Counted from the first letter of the stretch, positions 34,552-43,217 are shown. The stretch: DNA of 64,000 nt from Streptomyces acidiscabies (GCF_020010905.1 NZ_JAGJBY010000001.1:3988001-4052000), one strand, 5' to 3'. The notes: a model not told the origin generated them from the sequence alone. Numbers and translations: made by a program.

Positions 34552-35730
34552 CTATCCGCGTTCGAAGACGCCCACGCCATTGGGTACGGGGCGCTCCGCC
34601 CCGCCCGACGGATGGTTGAGGACCGCCGCCGCGCTCTGCCCGGCCTGCCTCAGCACCAGCGTCGTCGAACCTCCCCCGTCCAGGCTGAAGCCCTCCGTCG
34701 CCCCCAACTTCCGTAGCGCGCCCGCCAGTTCCGCCACCGTCAAGCCCTTGCGGTACGCCGTTCCCCCGTCCAGGGCGAAGAGCTGGACGTGTCGGCCGTC
34801 CCCCGAGATACCGATCGCCGTGCGGACGGCGGACGTCCTGTCGTCCAGGCCCGGAAGAGGTCGGCCCCCGGTCAGGATCGGGTAACCGCCCACCGCGAAC
34901 CGGAACGCGGGATGCTCGACCTCGTACGGGTAACGCACCGACAGGTACTGCCCCTTGACCAGCGCGCGAAGCTGCCGTGCCCCCTTCTCCCGGCCCAACA
35001 GGACAGTGGTCCCCGTGGAGATGGACCCGGCGCCGGGGGTCGGCGAGCCCGAGACGACCCGGTCGCCGCGCACCGTCACCTCGTACGTGTCGGTCGCACA
35101 GGGCGCGGCCCTGTCCAGGTCCGTGCCACAAGTCGCCCTGGTCCGTGGGATGTCGCCCCACCGAGAGGTGTACGCGCCGACCGAGTTCTCCGGCAGCGCG
35201 TACTGGTTGAGGCCCGAGACGGGCAGGCCCGTGTTCGTCGTCGCCGTGAACGGCAGCGTGCCCAGGCGGGCGCGGCCGTCGCGGTCGACGCCGATGACGT
35301 CACGCGTGTTCGTGTCCGACGGAGGCGTGGGACCGAAGCGCTGGCCGTCCGGGACCGCGCCCTTCAGGAACTCGCCGTCCGCCACCGCAGGGCCGACGCT
35401 CGCGCCGGTCGCCGGGACGCCCGGGTGCTGGCTCTCCGTGATGTTGAAGAAGTCGCCGTTGACCCCGCCCAACGCGCCCTGGGAATCGGCCAGTCGGGAC
35501 ACCGGCGCCCGGCCCGCCACGACCCCCGGGTACAACAGGCCCAGCCGGACATGGGAGTTGGTGAGGTCGACGCTCAGGACATGCGCGTGCGCCGTCCCCG
35601 CCGCGCCCCGGATGTCGTACTGACGGTACGTCACCCCCTGCGCCACCGCCGCGTCGGCCGGTGGCGCGCCCGCGAGCGCCGCGCCCGCCACCGTCGCGCA
35701 CACCGTCAGGAACGTGGTCAGTCGTCTCAT
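34552..35730 (-). CDS. Secreted phosphodiester glycosidase (NAGPA-like)
   Basis: The 392-residue protein carries a signal peptide (about residues 1-27; MRRLTTFLTVCATVAGAALA, with AGAPPADA at the cleavage region). The mature part is a NAGPA domain: LGLLYPGVVAGRAPVS, LGGVNGDFFNITESQHPG and FSLDGGGSTTLVLRQAG. In this family the domain cleaves GlcNAc-1-phosphate diesters, or related glycosyl phosphodiesters, outside the cell. The bacterial substrate is generally unknown; cell-wall phosphodiesters are plausible. Confidence 0.86.
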   Translation of the reverse strand: MRRLTTFLTVCATVAGAALAGAPPADAAVAQGVTYRQYDIRGAAGTAHAHVLSVDLTNSHVRLGLLYPGVVAGRAPVSRLADSQGALGGVNGDFFNITESQHPGVPATGASVGPAVADGEFLKGAVPDGQRFGPTPPSDTNTRDVIGVDRDGRARLGTLPFTATTNTGLPVSGLNQYALPENSVGAYTSRWGDIPRTRATCGTDLDRAAPCATDTYEVTVRGDRVVSGSPTPGAGSISTGTTVLLGREKGARQLRALVKGQYLSVRYPYEVEHPAFRFAVGGYPILTGGRPLPGLDDRTSAVRTAIGISGDGRHVQLFALDGGTAYRKGLTVAELAGALRKLGATEGFSLDGGGSTTLVLRQAGQSAAAVLNHPSGGAERPVPNGVGVFERG

Positions 35731-35844
35731 TTGTCGCCTCCCTGCTCGTCCGTCGCCGAAATGCTCTTACGGCGACCGGGCGCGGACCAGGAAATACGAG
35801 GTCAACCCACGAGAACGGGTGAGAGGAGGACAGGTGTACGAGGG

Positions 35845-36750
35845 CTATCCGGCGTAGGGCGTGAAGTGGGCCGGGGCGTGGTCGATCGGCAGCTCGGGGC
35901 GCCAGGCCGTCAGGGACTGCGCGCTGCACACGAACAGCGACGGCGGCAGCCGGTCCAGGGGATACCAGCGCCAGTCCCCGACCCGCTCCCCGGGCTGGTC
36001 GGCGGGCTCACCCCGCCAGGTGCCCACCACGGCCCCGACGGTCATCCGGACGACCCCGTCCACATCGTCCAGCAGCGTCCCGAGCAGCCGCACGTCCCCC
36101 GCGTCCGCCTCGACGCCGGTCTCCTCCCTCAACTCCCGTACGACCGTGGCCTCCAGCGACTCGCCGGGCTCCGCCGTACCGCCGGGCAGCTCCCAGGTCC
36201 CGCGCTGATGCCGGCCCAGGAGGAGGCCCTGGGGGCCGTACAGGATCGCGCCGACGCCGATCGCCGCGTGCGGGACGGGAGGGAGGTTCGTACGAGGGCG
36301 CGAGCCGGTCCGCAGGGGGCGGTGGGCGCGGATGACATGGGGCGAGCTGTGGTCCACGACCAGCCCGTGATCACTCAACAGTCGTTCCCACGAAGCTGGT
36401 TCGGGCACCGAGAAGCACAGGATCGCGCCGGGGGCGAGCGCGGTCGCGAGTGCGGGCAACAGCCGCTGGGGATCGACGTACGGCAGCGGGTCCGCCGCGT
36501 ACACCACGTCGTACGCCGCCAGTTCGCGCCGTAGGTGCTCGACGGGGTCCGCCTCGATCAGCCGCAGGCCCGGCAGGTGCCCGTACCGCGCGCGGGCCTG
36601 TTCGATCCGGTCGGCCGAGGGGTCGACCGCGTCGACCTTCGCGCCGTACGTCTCGACCAGGTGCGCGGCGTCGCGGGCCGTGCCGCAGCCGAGGTCCAGG
36701 ATGCGGCGGCCGGTGAGGTCGCCGAGCCAGGTCCAGTCGATGGCGGTCAA
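35845..36750 (-). CDS. Fused class I SAM methyltransferase and NUDIX hydrolase
   Basis: Residues about 10-155 form a class I methyltransferase (ILDLGCGTARDAAHL as the SAM loop; VDAVDPSADRI; AAYDVVYAADPLPYVDPQRLL). Residues about 165-295 form a NUDIX domain with GGTAEPGESLEATVVRELREETGVEADAG. The likely start is TTG 36750, overlapping the stop of the AhpD-like gene (TTGA). That leaves only about 15 residues before the SAM loop. This fusion occurs in streptomycetes; the joint reaction is unknown. A modified nucleotide is a reasonable guess for the NUDIX half. Confidence 0.85.
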   Translation of the reverse strand: MTAIDWTWLGDLTGRRILDLGCGTARDAAHLVETYGAKVDAVDPSADRIEQARARYGHLPGLRLIEADPVEHLRRELAAYDVVYAADPLPYVDPQRLLPALATALAPGAILCFSVPEPASWERLLSDHGLVVDHSSPHVIRAHRPLRTGSRPRTNLPPVPHAAIGVGAILYGPQGLLLGRHQRGTWELPGGTAEPGESLEATVVRELREETGVEADAGDVRLLGTLLDDVDGVVRMTVGAVVGTWRGEPADQPGERVGDWRWYPLDRLPPSLFVCSAQSLTAWRPELPIDHAPAHFTPYAG

Positions 36751-37196
36751 CGGACCGGGTGCTTGCTCATGATCGACACCCGGTTGAAGGCGTTGATCGT
36801 CAGCGCCGCCCAGATCACCGCCGAGATCTGGTCGTCGGTGAACACCTCGCGGGCCTCGGCGTACGCGGCTTCCTGCGCGTCCGCGTCCGTCGTGTGGGTC
36901 GTCACCTCGGCGAGGGCCAGGGCCGCGCGCTCCTCGGGGGTGAAGAGCGCGGTGTCCCGCCAGGCCGCGAGGACGCCGAGGCGGCGCGGGGTGTCGCCCT
37001 CGCGCAGGGCCGCCTTCGTGTGGACGTCCAGGCAGAAGGCGCAGCCGTTGAGCTGGGAGACCCGGAGGTTGACCAGTTCGAGGAGCGTGCGGGGCAGACC
37101 GGCTTCGGCGGCCGTCGCCCGTACGGCCTCCGAGGTCTGGACGAGGGCGTGGTAGGCCTTCGGGCTCTGTTTGTCGATGTAGATCCGTCGCGTCAC
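36747..37196 (-). CDS. Carboxymuconolactone decarboxylase / AhpD-like protein
   Basis: The 149-residue protein belongs to the AhpD/CMD superfamily. The CxxC motif is in QLNGCAFCLDVHTKAA, with the His that completes the peroxidase-type centre. The helical remainder (LAEVTTHTTDADAQEAAYAEAREVFTDDQISA) is typical. GTG 37196 (MTRRIYIDKQSPKAY) is taken as the start; TTG 37208 is possible. It probably acts in thiol-dependent peroxide defence. It is coupled to the methyltransferase-NUDIX gene by a TTGA overlap. Confidence 0.85.
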   Translation of the reverse strand: MTRRIYIDKQSPKAYHALVQTSEAVRATAAEAGLPRTLLELVNLRVSQLNGCAFCLDVHTKAALREGDTPRRLGVLAAWRDTALFTPEERAALALAEVTTHTTDADAQEAAYAEAREVFTDDQISAVIWAALTINAFNRVSIMSKHPVR

Positions 37197-37255
37197 GGTG
37201 AGATCCAATCACGGGCCGGTCGCGACCACCCCGTCCCCTGCCCTATGATTGATCT

Positions 37256-37400
37256 TGCGGCCAGCGCCCCAACTCGGGGAAACGGCCGATGCGTTGGTGG
37301 TCCAAGGAAAGACGTCCCGCTTCCTGCGGGGAGATGCAGGTGCAAGGCCTGCCCGGCGCTCAGAGACGAAGCCCGTCCCACAACTGTGGGGCGGGCTTCG
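37256..37400 (+). ncRNA. Candidate structured small RNA with its own terminator
   Basis: TATGAT at 37244-37249 gives a good -10 hexamer; the -35 region is poor. From about 37256 the strand can form several helices: an outer AGCGCC/GGCGCT pair, CCAAC/GTTGG with inner TCGG/CCGA, TCCCGC/GCGGGGA, and GCAGG/CCTGC. It ends in a strong hairpin (37367-37400). There is no plausible coding frame. Its size and multi-stem layout resemble conserved Streptomyces sRNAs such as scr5239 (159 nt), but I cannot confirm identity. Confidence 0.5.
37367..37400. terminator. Strong bidirectional terminator hairpin
   Basis: CGAAGCCCGTCCCA (37367-37380) pairs with TGGGGCGGGCTTCG (37387-37400). It ends the candidate sRNA on the plus strand and lies 12 bases after the stop of the AMP-binding gene on the minus strand. 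Confidence 0.75.
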
Positions 37401-37412
37401 CGCGTTGAGAGG

Positions 37413-38987
37413 TCACGCCGGTTCGAGGCGCTCCCGCAGCCGCCGCGCCAGCTCCAGCCGCTGCACCTTCATCGTCGCCGTCCGGGGCAGTTCGGCGAGC
37501 GGGATCTGCACCGGCGTGGAGAGCTGCGGGAAGTCCCGCACCGCCCGCTGCCAACGGGCGTGGTCCAGCGGGACGTTGTTCTTCGTGCACACCACCGGTA
37601 CGGGGTCGCCCGCGGGCCCGGCGACCAGCACCAGCTCGATCAGCTCGTCGAGCCGGCCCAGCACCGCGTCCTCGACCTCAAGCGTCGAGTCGACGTTCTC
37701 GATGACGTCGACGGCCCGGTCCAGGACGTGCACCCGCCCCCACCGGTCCCGGTACCCGACGTCACCGGTACGCCACCAACGCCCGTCGCACTCCTGCCGA
37801 TAGCGCTCGTCCTCGGCGTAGTACGTGATCGCCCGGCCGTCGCTCATCACCTCGATGAACCCCGGCGTCTTCTTCGACGGCCGCTGCCCGTCGCGCGGCA
37901 CGACCCGGACGTGGGTCATGCCGGGCAGCGGATAGCCGAGGCAACGCCCGTTCGCCGTCAGGGCGTTCTTGCGGGTGTACCAGCGCGCGACGAGCGGGCC
38001 GCACTCGCTCTGCCCGTAGAACTGGAAGAAGATCGGGCTGCGGCGCAGGGACGCGGAGAGCAGCTTGTGGATCGTGGGCGGGTGGATCGCGTCGAACGTC
38101 CCGCTGTAGTACTTGACGTTGGACAGCGGGCGCAGCGGGTGTTCGACCAACTCCTCCCACTCCACGAAGGTGTTGGGGTGCGTCTCGACGATCCCCGGCC
38201 GCGTGCGGGCGAGCAGCGGCGCGACCCGCTCCGGCTCGCTGTCGTCGATGACGACGATCGGCATGCCGTGCTCCAGCATCACCGCCAGCGCCATGTACAT
38301 GCGCGAGTGCACGAACGACACGTGCACGGCGTACGTCTCCCGGCGGCGGATCAGCGCGACCAACTGCTCCTGCGGGCGGTAGCGGCCACGCAGCGAGAGT
38401 GCTGTGTGCACGACCAGTTTCGGTACGCCGGTCGTGCCGGACGTGTGCGTCATCAGTGCGGGCTGGTCCCCGTCGAGCCGGACCGGCGTACGGCGCGGGG
38501 AGCCGGCCAGCGCGTCCAGGGAGACCGTGCCGGGGCGGTCGCCGCGCGGGACGATCACCCGGCACGCGGACTCGGCGAGCGGGAGGTCCGCCAGTTCGTC
38601 GCCCAACTTGGCCTCGTCCGTGAGGAGGTTGGGGCGCTCCAGGCGGTCGAGCAGGGCCCGGACCGTCGTGCCGTCCAGCGCCGGGGACAGCAGGACCGGC
38701 ACCGCGCCGAGCCGGGACGCCGCGCAGGCCAGCAGGTAGATGTCGAAGTTGTGCGTCTTGTACAGGGCGAGGTGCTCGCCCGCCCGGACGCCCGCCGCCC
38801 ACAGCCGCGCGGCCAGGTCGTCGACGAGGTCGGCGAGCGAGGCGAACGTCAGCTCGCGGCCCGCCTCCGGGACGGAGTCGATGTCGTGGTCCAGGGTGAC
38901 CGGCACGCCCGGGTTGCGGGCCGCGGCCTCCTCCGGGATCAGGCCGAGCCTCAGCGGCTTCTTGCTGGCGGGCAGGTGGAGCGCCAT
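37413..38987 (-). CDS. AMP-forming acyl/aryl-CoA ligase-like enzyme (ANL superfamily)
   Basis: The 524-residue ANL enzyme has THTSGTTGVPKLVVH (A3 loop, near 175), the YGQSECGPL motif near 325, the WWRTGDVGYRDRWG hinge and PRTATMKVQRLEL with the A10 Lys. It activates a carboxylate with ATP. The start is ATG 38987, four bases after AGGAGG, sharing one base with the NAT stop (TGATG). Together, the ligase and NAT look like an arylamine acylation cassette. An alternative, given a CreE/CreD-like pair 11 kb away, is an ATP-dependent diazotase as in CreM, also an ANL protein; sequence alone does not decide. Confidence 0.83.
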   Translation of the reverse strand: MALHLPASKKPLRLGLIPEEAAARNPGVPVTLDHDIDSVPEAGRELTFASLADLVDDLAARLWAAGVRAGEHLALYKTHNFDIYLLACAASRLGAVPVLLSPALDGTTVRALLDRLERPNLLTDEAKLGDELADLPLAESACRVIVPRGDRPGTVSLDALAGSPRRTPVRLDGDQPALMTHTSGTTGVPKLVVHTALSLRGRYRPQEQLVALIRRRETYAVHVSFVHSRMYMALAVMLEHGMPIVVIDDSEPERVAPLLARTRPGIVETHPNTFVEWEELVEHPLRPLSNVKYYSGTFDAIHPPTIHKLLSASLRRSPIFFQFYGQSECGPLVARWYTRKNALTANGRCLGYPLPGMTHVRVVPRDGQRPSKKTPGFIEVMSDGRAITYYAEDERYRQECDGRWWRTGDVGYRDRWGRVHVLDRAVDVIENVDSTLEVEDAVLGRLDELIELVLVAGPAGDPVPVVCTKNNVPLDHARWQRAVRDFPQLSTPVQIPLAELPRTATMKVQRLELARRLRERLEPA

Positions 38988-39862
38988 CATCCCTCCTGGG
39001 GGCTGCTTGTGAAGGTGGTGGACAGCCGCTGCGTCAGCAGCCGTGCGTCGAGGTCGGTCAGCCGGATCGCGAAGGTCTCGCGCAGGGCGCGGATCACCTC
39101 GGCGCCGGTCAACTCGCGTTCTTCGGTGCGGCCGTCGGCGTACCGGGTCGTCAACCGGCTGTTCATCAGGGTCTGTCGGCTGTGCGCGTCGCCGCGCATC
39201 GCGACGAGCTTCCCCGTGAACGTGGAGCGCGGGTGGGTGGCCGTGTAGTGGTTGGAGACGTCGAAGTCGACCGCGTGGTGGTGCTCCAGGCGGAACGCGT
39301 ACAGGTCGAACCAGCCGTCGGCGTGCAGGGATTGGAGCACCCAGTCCTCGTCGCCCTCGCGCACCAGGCGCCAGGCGAAGCCGCCCTCGGCGTGTGTCGC
39401 GCCGTCCGTGAAGGGGAGCGGGGTGAGGAGGCCCTCGGCGCCGAAGCCGACGTCCGCGAGGTGTGTTTCGCCGTCGATGTCCACGAGGAGCGTGGTGTGG
39501 GCGCGGTAGCGGATCAGATTCTTGCCCTGGCGGACCCGGGCCAGGAGGCGGGTCACCGGGACGCCGGTCGCTTCCAGGACGGCGGCGAAGAGGAGGTTGT
39601 GCTCGAAGCAGTAGCCGCCCCGGCCTTCCGTCACCAACTTCCGCTGGACGTCCGGGAGTTCGAGGGAGATGCCGCGCTCCAGGGCGACGTCCACGTTCTC
39701 GAACGCGATCGCCGCTCTGTGCGCGCGGTGCAACGACTCCGGTGTCGTGGGGGTCGCCGGGTGGCCCACGCGGCGTAGGTAGGCGTCGAGATCCAGCAGG
39801 TGCCCGCCCCATTGCGGGTCCCTCGGCGGTGACGGGGTGAGTACGGTGCGGTCCGTGGCCAT
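38987..39862 (-). CDS. Arylamine N-acetyltransferase (NAT), copy 1
   Basis: The 291-residue enzyme transfers an acyl group from CoA to an arylamine. The Cys-His-Asp triad is complete: Cys85 in GRGGYCFEHN, His122 in RYRAHTTLLV and Asp137 in HLADVGFG. FENVDV at 55-60 is also typical. The ATG at 39862 (MATDRTVLTP) is chosen from the open frame starting at 39898. It overlaps the AMP-binding gene downstream, so the two are co-translated. In biosynthetic clusters NAT homologues also act as amide synthases (RifF). Confidence 0.92.
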   Translation of the reverse strand: MATDRTVLTPSPPRDPQWGGHLLDLDAYLRRVGHPATPTTPESLHRAHRAAIAFENVDVALERGISLELPDVQRKLVTEGRGGYCFEHNLLFAAVLEATGVPVTRLLARVRQGKNLIRYRAHTTLLVDIDGETHLADVGFGAEGLLTPLPFTDGATHAEGGFAWRLVREGDEDWVLQSLHADGWFDLYAFRLEHHHAVDFDVSNHYTATHPRSTFTGKLVAMRGDAHSRQTLMNSRLTTRYADGRTEERELTGAEVIRALRETFAIRLTDLDARLLTQRLSTTFTSSPQEG

Positions 39863-39917
39863 GCGCCGGATCCTGGAGGGGGGTCCGGCGCCGGGCAACG
39901 CGGCCGAAAGCAGTTCG

Positions 39918-40940
39918 TCAGGTCCCGGACGGGGGGAGCGCGGCGACCGCGCAGGCCACCGAGGCGAGGGTCAGGTGACGGTGCCAGCCGGTCAGGGAAC
40001 GGCCCGCGAAGTCCCGTAGACCCGTCTGTCTCGCCCTGGTCACCGCCGTGCGGGTCACCCGGTCCGTGTGCTTCGTCAGGCGCAGCAGGACCGGGGCGGG
40101 GAGGCGCATGTTCGTCACCCAGAAGTGGGCGGGGGGCTTGCGGGGGTCCGTCCATTCGCCCAGCAGAAGTGCCGGTCTGCGGGCCGGAGTTGTCACGGGG
40201 ACCGCTGCGGCGAGGGAGACGGACGGGGCGGGGGTGCCGTCGTGCCATTCCACCGGGCGGCGCAGGGCTGTCACCGCCGCGAGCGTCTCCCTCGCGGAGC
40301 GTGTGCCGGCGCCGTAGCCCGGTAGCGCCGGGTCCGCCATCCGCAGGGGGGTCGCGGGTTGGGTGCGGGCGATCGTCGGGAGTTCCGCCAGGGGGAGGTG
40401 GGTGAGGGCTGTGGGGGTGTCCACGTCTCTTACGTCCAGTACCACCGGGCGTTGAGGGGTCGGGGTGGATCTGGTCGCTTCCAGGACCGCTGCCGTTATC
40501 GCGTCCTCGTACGTCTCGTCGGGCACGGTGTCGTCGTCCGGGAGGTGCAGGCGCCAGGCCACCGGGGTGACCACCTTCGGGGCCACGAACCAGACGCCGA
40601 ACGACTGTCGGGAGTTGGGGGCTCCGCCGGTTCTCGGCAAGGGCATCGGCTGGACGACCCAGGCGGAGAGGGGGTTCGTCGCCGCGAGCCACTCGATGAG
40701 GGCGGCTCGTACGGGGTGCCAGTCCCAGGTGGAGCCGGTGACCAGGTGGTGCAGGCGCTGCTCTGCCGCCGAGTCGCCGCCGGTGTGCTGGGCGATGCTG
40801 CGGAACGATTTCCTGCCGGGGGTCTTGAGGAGGCCCTGTACGTATTCCTCGGCGCGTTGTCGCTGGTCGCGGCGAGGGAGGGAGGCGAAGACGGTGGCGT
40901 ACATGTCCCTTGCGGCGTCTTCTTGAACGAGGGTGCGCAT
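39918..40940 (-). CDS. IS701-like transposase relic or domesticated derivative
   Basis: The 340-residue protein starts MRTLVQEDAARDMYATVFAS and continues with PRRDQRQRAEEYVQGLL and RKSFRSIAQHTGG, which match the N-terminal region of IS701-family transposases common near streptomycete secondary-metabolite clusters. It is shorter than the usual 400-plus residues. I cannot place a full DDE triad, and no terminal inverted repeats flank it. It may be a decayed or co-opted copy. The reading frame is intact, with a GGGAGACACC ribosome-binding region. Confidence 0.65.
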   Translation of the reverse strand: MRTLVQEDAARDMYATVFASLPRRDQRQRAEEYVQGLLKTPGRKSFRSIAQHTGGDSAAEQRLHHLVTGSTWDWHPVRAALIEWLAATNPLSAWVVQPMPLPRTGGAPNSRQSFGVWFVAPKVVTPVAWRLHLPDDDTVPDETYEDAITAAVLEATRSTPTPQRPVVLDVRDVDTPTALTHLPLAELPTIARTQPATPLRMADPALPGYGAGTRSARETLAAVTALRRPVEWHDGTPAPSVSLAAAVPVTTPARRPALLLGEWTDPRKPPAHFWVTNMRLPAPVLLRLTKHTDRVTRTAVTRARQTGLRDFAGRSLTGWHRHLTLASVACAVAALPPSGT

Positions 40941-40988
40941 GGTGTCTCCCGGGGGCGCCTAAGGGGGTGGGGGGTGGGTTGGTCGGGC

Positions 40989-41058
40989 GGGTGCGGGTCG
41001 TATGTGGCTGGTCGCGCCCCGCAGCGGAGCTGCTGTTAGATACAGCCCCGCGCCCCTG
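40989..41058 (-). repeat. 3'-end intergenic repeat, copy 5 (long form, minus strand)
   Basis: Read on the minus strand: CAGGGGCGCGGGGCTGTATC, then an inserted stem-loop (GCAG/CTGC), then GGCGCGACCAGCCAC. It lies in the 210-base gap between the MFS gene 3' end and the transposase-like gene, and is the sister of copy 1 at 1255. Confidence 0.8.
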
Positions 41059-41150
41059 AAAAGACCGGGCTGGGCTGCGTGGTTCAGTGAGGGCGGGCGG
41101 TCGCGCTCGCGCCGCGGTCCACCTCGCGCCGGGCGCCCCGAATGCCCCTC

Positions 41151-42374
41151 TCACGCCAGCAGCAACGCCACGATCGCCGGGCCGAAGCCCGCTCCCAGCT
41201 GGTAGCACAGGGTGAACAAGCCCAGGGCCGTTGTGCGGAGGCTGTTCGGGGCTCCTCCTACCGCCACCACCGACAGCGTCGCCTGGCCCGATGCCGCTAC
41301 GAAGACCGCGACTCCGCCCGCCGCCAGCATCAGCAGGGCCGGTGCTCCCGTCGCCACCGTGAGCGGTGCCGCCACTCCTAGGGTCAGCAGGACCGTCAGG
41401 ACCGTGCGGCGGTCGAGGCGGTTGGCCGAGGCTGCCATGCCCCACGACAGGATCGAGCCCGTCAGGAGCGCGACCAGGACGCCCACGCCCACCGACGACG
41501 TCGTCCAGCCCTCGTTGTCCTCCAGGAGGCGGGGGACCGAGTAGAGGAGGGCGAAGTACGTGGTGGAGAGGGCGCAGACCACCGCGCAGGCCGTGAGGTA
41601 GACCGGCGAGCGGAGCAGGGCCGCGGGGATGAAGCCCTCCGGGCGGCGGCGTATCCAGGCGGACAGCGCGGCGATGAGGGCGAGCGCGCAGAGGACCGCC
41701 GGGAGCGGGAAGCGGCCGAGGAGGACGAGGGCGCAGATCAGTCCGCCGGTCAGGAGCGCGCCGGTGACGTCGAAGGGCGTGTGGCCCTCGGCGGGGCGGA
41801 ACTGTGGGGCGCGGAGATAGACGTACGGCGCTGCCAGCAGGGCGACGGCCGACAGGGACAGCGCCGCGTGCCACGAGACGTGGTCGCTGAGGAGGGAACC
41901 GGAGAGCGGCCCGAGCGCGCCGAGCATCCCGCTGCCCGCCGTGATGACGCCCATCCGGGCGGGCGTACCGGCGAGAGTGATCGCCGTGGTGATGAACCCG
42001 CCCCCGCCGAACGCCTGCGCGGCCCGGCCGACGAGGAGGCCGGGGAGGGAGGCGGAGAGTAAGACGGTCAGCGTCCCGGCGACGATCAGTACGGAGCTGA
42101 CGAGGACGGCGGTCCGTATGCCCCGGTGCCGCAGGAGCGCCGCGACCATCGGCGTACCGAGGGCCATCGCGAGCCCGAAGACGGTGGCGATCCAGGTCGC
42201 CGTGGACACGGATATCCCGATGCCGTCGGCGATGTCGGGCAGCGTCGTCGTCGCCGCGTTGGCGCTGAGCGCGGTCGGCGTGGCCATCAGGCCGAGGGCG
42301 AGGGCCGCGACCGGGTGCCGTTCGGGTGCCGGCGCGGGCGCCTGCACGGAGGTGCTCGGTGAGGAACGGGTCAT
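41151..42374 (-). CDS. MFS transporter (drug/metabolite efflux type)
   Basis: The 407-residue protein has about 12 membrane helices. After a Pro-rich N-terminus it shows ALGLMATPTALSANAATTTLPDIADGIG (helix 1 region) and RAAQAFGGGGF near the second/third helices. Later it has PVYLTACAVVCALSTTYFALLYSV. It is divergent from a TetR gene with a dyad operator between them. That arrangement, next to a biosynthetic cluster, suggests efflux of the product or an intermediate, but a sugar-efflux (AraJ-like) role is possible. Confidence 0.85.
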   Translation of the reverse strand: MTRSSPSTSVQAPAPAPERHPVAALALGLMATPTALSANAATTTLPDIADGIGISVSTATWIATVFGLAMALGTPMVAALLRHRGIRTAVLVSSVLIVAGTLTVLLSASLPGLLVGRAAQAFGGGGFITTAITLAGTPARMGVITAGSGMLGALGPLSGSLLSDHVSWHAALSLSAVALLAAPYVYLRAPQFRPAEGHTPFDVTGALLTGGLICALVLLGRFPLPAVLCALALIAALSAWIRRRPEGFIPAALLRSPVYLTACAVVCALSTTYFALLYSVPRLLEDNEGWTTSSVGVGVLVALLTGSILSWGMAASANRLDRRTVLTVLLTLGVAAPLTVATGAPALLMLAAGGVAVFVAASGQATLSVVAVGGAPNSLRTTALGLFTLCYQLGAGFGPAIVALLLA

Positions 42375-42457
42375 GGTTCGGTGGCCTCTCTGTGGGGACG
42401 TGACGCAGCAGCGATGGCCCGCTGGCAGAGGGTGAACCACTGCGGCTAGAGTATGGA

Positions 42458-42475
42458 TTACACCGATGACTGTAA
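42458..42475. promoter_or_regulatory. TetR operator candidate between MFS and TetR genes
   Basis: TTACA (42458-42462) and TGTAA (42471-42475) form a dyad around eight bases, in the 195-base divergent region. The position suits repression of both genes. Confidence 0.5.
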
Positions 42476-42569
42476 ACAATGCGACGATGGATGTAGGCCC
42501 AACGGCGTAGACCGGAGCCGCCCCGGTGCCGGGTACGCTGCGGACCTGCTGACGATCGGAGGGACCGCC

Positions 42570-43217
42570 ATGACGGTGGGGACGGCGACGACGGACACCC
42601 GTCGCGGCATGCCGGAGAAGCGGCGGGCGATCATGCGCGCGGCCCGCGCCGTGTTCGGCCGCGAGGGCTACACCCGCGCGGGCGTGGACACCATCGCCCT
42701 GGAGGCCGGCGTCTCCAACCGCACCATCTACAACCACTTCACCGACAAGGAACAGCTCTTCCAGACGGTCGCCCTGGAGGGCGCCGAGCAGGTCACCGCC
42801 GCCATCTCGGAGATCCTCGAACGCCACCTCCGCAAGATCGTCGACATCCGCGAGGACCTGATCGCCTTCGGCCTGGAGCGCGTCGCGGCCGTCACGGAGT
42901 TCCCCGACCACTTCGCCCTGGTCCGCACGATCGAGGCGGAGGCGTCCCGCATCCCCACCGACGTCCTGGAGGCCTGGCGGGACGTCGGCCCCCTGTCCGC
43001 GCACAAGCGCCTCGCCCCCTACCTGCGTCGGATCGCCGAACGCGGGCTGCTCCTCCTCGACGACCCCGAGCGCGCCGCCAACCACTTCAACCTGCTGACC
43101 ATCACGGACGTCAACCAGCGCACGTTCTACGGCGCCCTGCCGCTGCCCGACGCGGAGGTCAACTCGATCGTGGTGGAGGGTGTGGACACGTTCCTGAAGC
43201 TGTACGGGACCGACTGA
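42570..43217 (+). CDS. TetR/AcrR family regulator
   Basis: The 215-residue repressor starts at the ATG at 42570 after GGAGGGA. The HTH spans about residues 20-65 (RAIMRAARAVFGREGYTRAGVDTIALEAGVSNRTIYNHFTDKEQL). A helical effector domain (TetR_C) with ILERHLRKIVDIREDLIAFG follows. It faces the MFS gene across a dyad operator. It is probably induced by a ligand pumped by that transporter (inference). Confidence 0.92.
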   Translation: MTVGTATTDTRRGMPEKRRAIMRAARAVFGREGYTRAGVDTIALEAGVSNRTIYNHFTDKEQLFQTVALEGAEQVTAAISEILERHLRKIVDIREDLIAFGLERVAAVTEFPDHFALVRTIEAEASRIPTDVLEAWRDVGPLSAHKRLAPYLRRIAERGLLLLDDPERAANHFNLLTITDVNQRTFYGALPLPDAEVNSIVVEGVDTFLKLYGTD

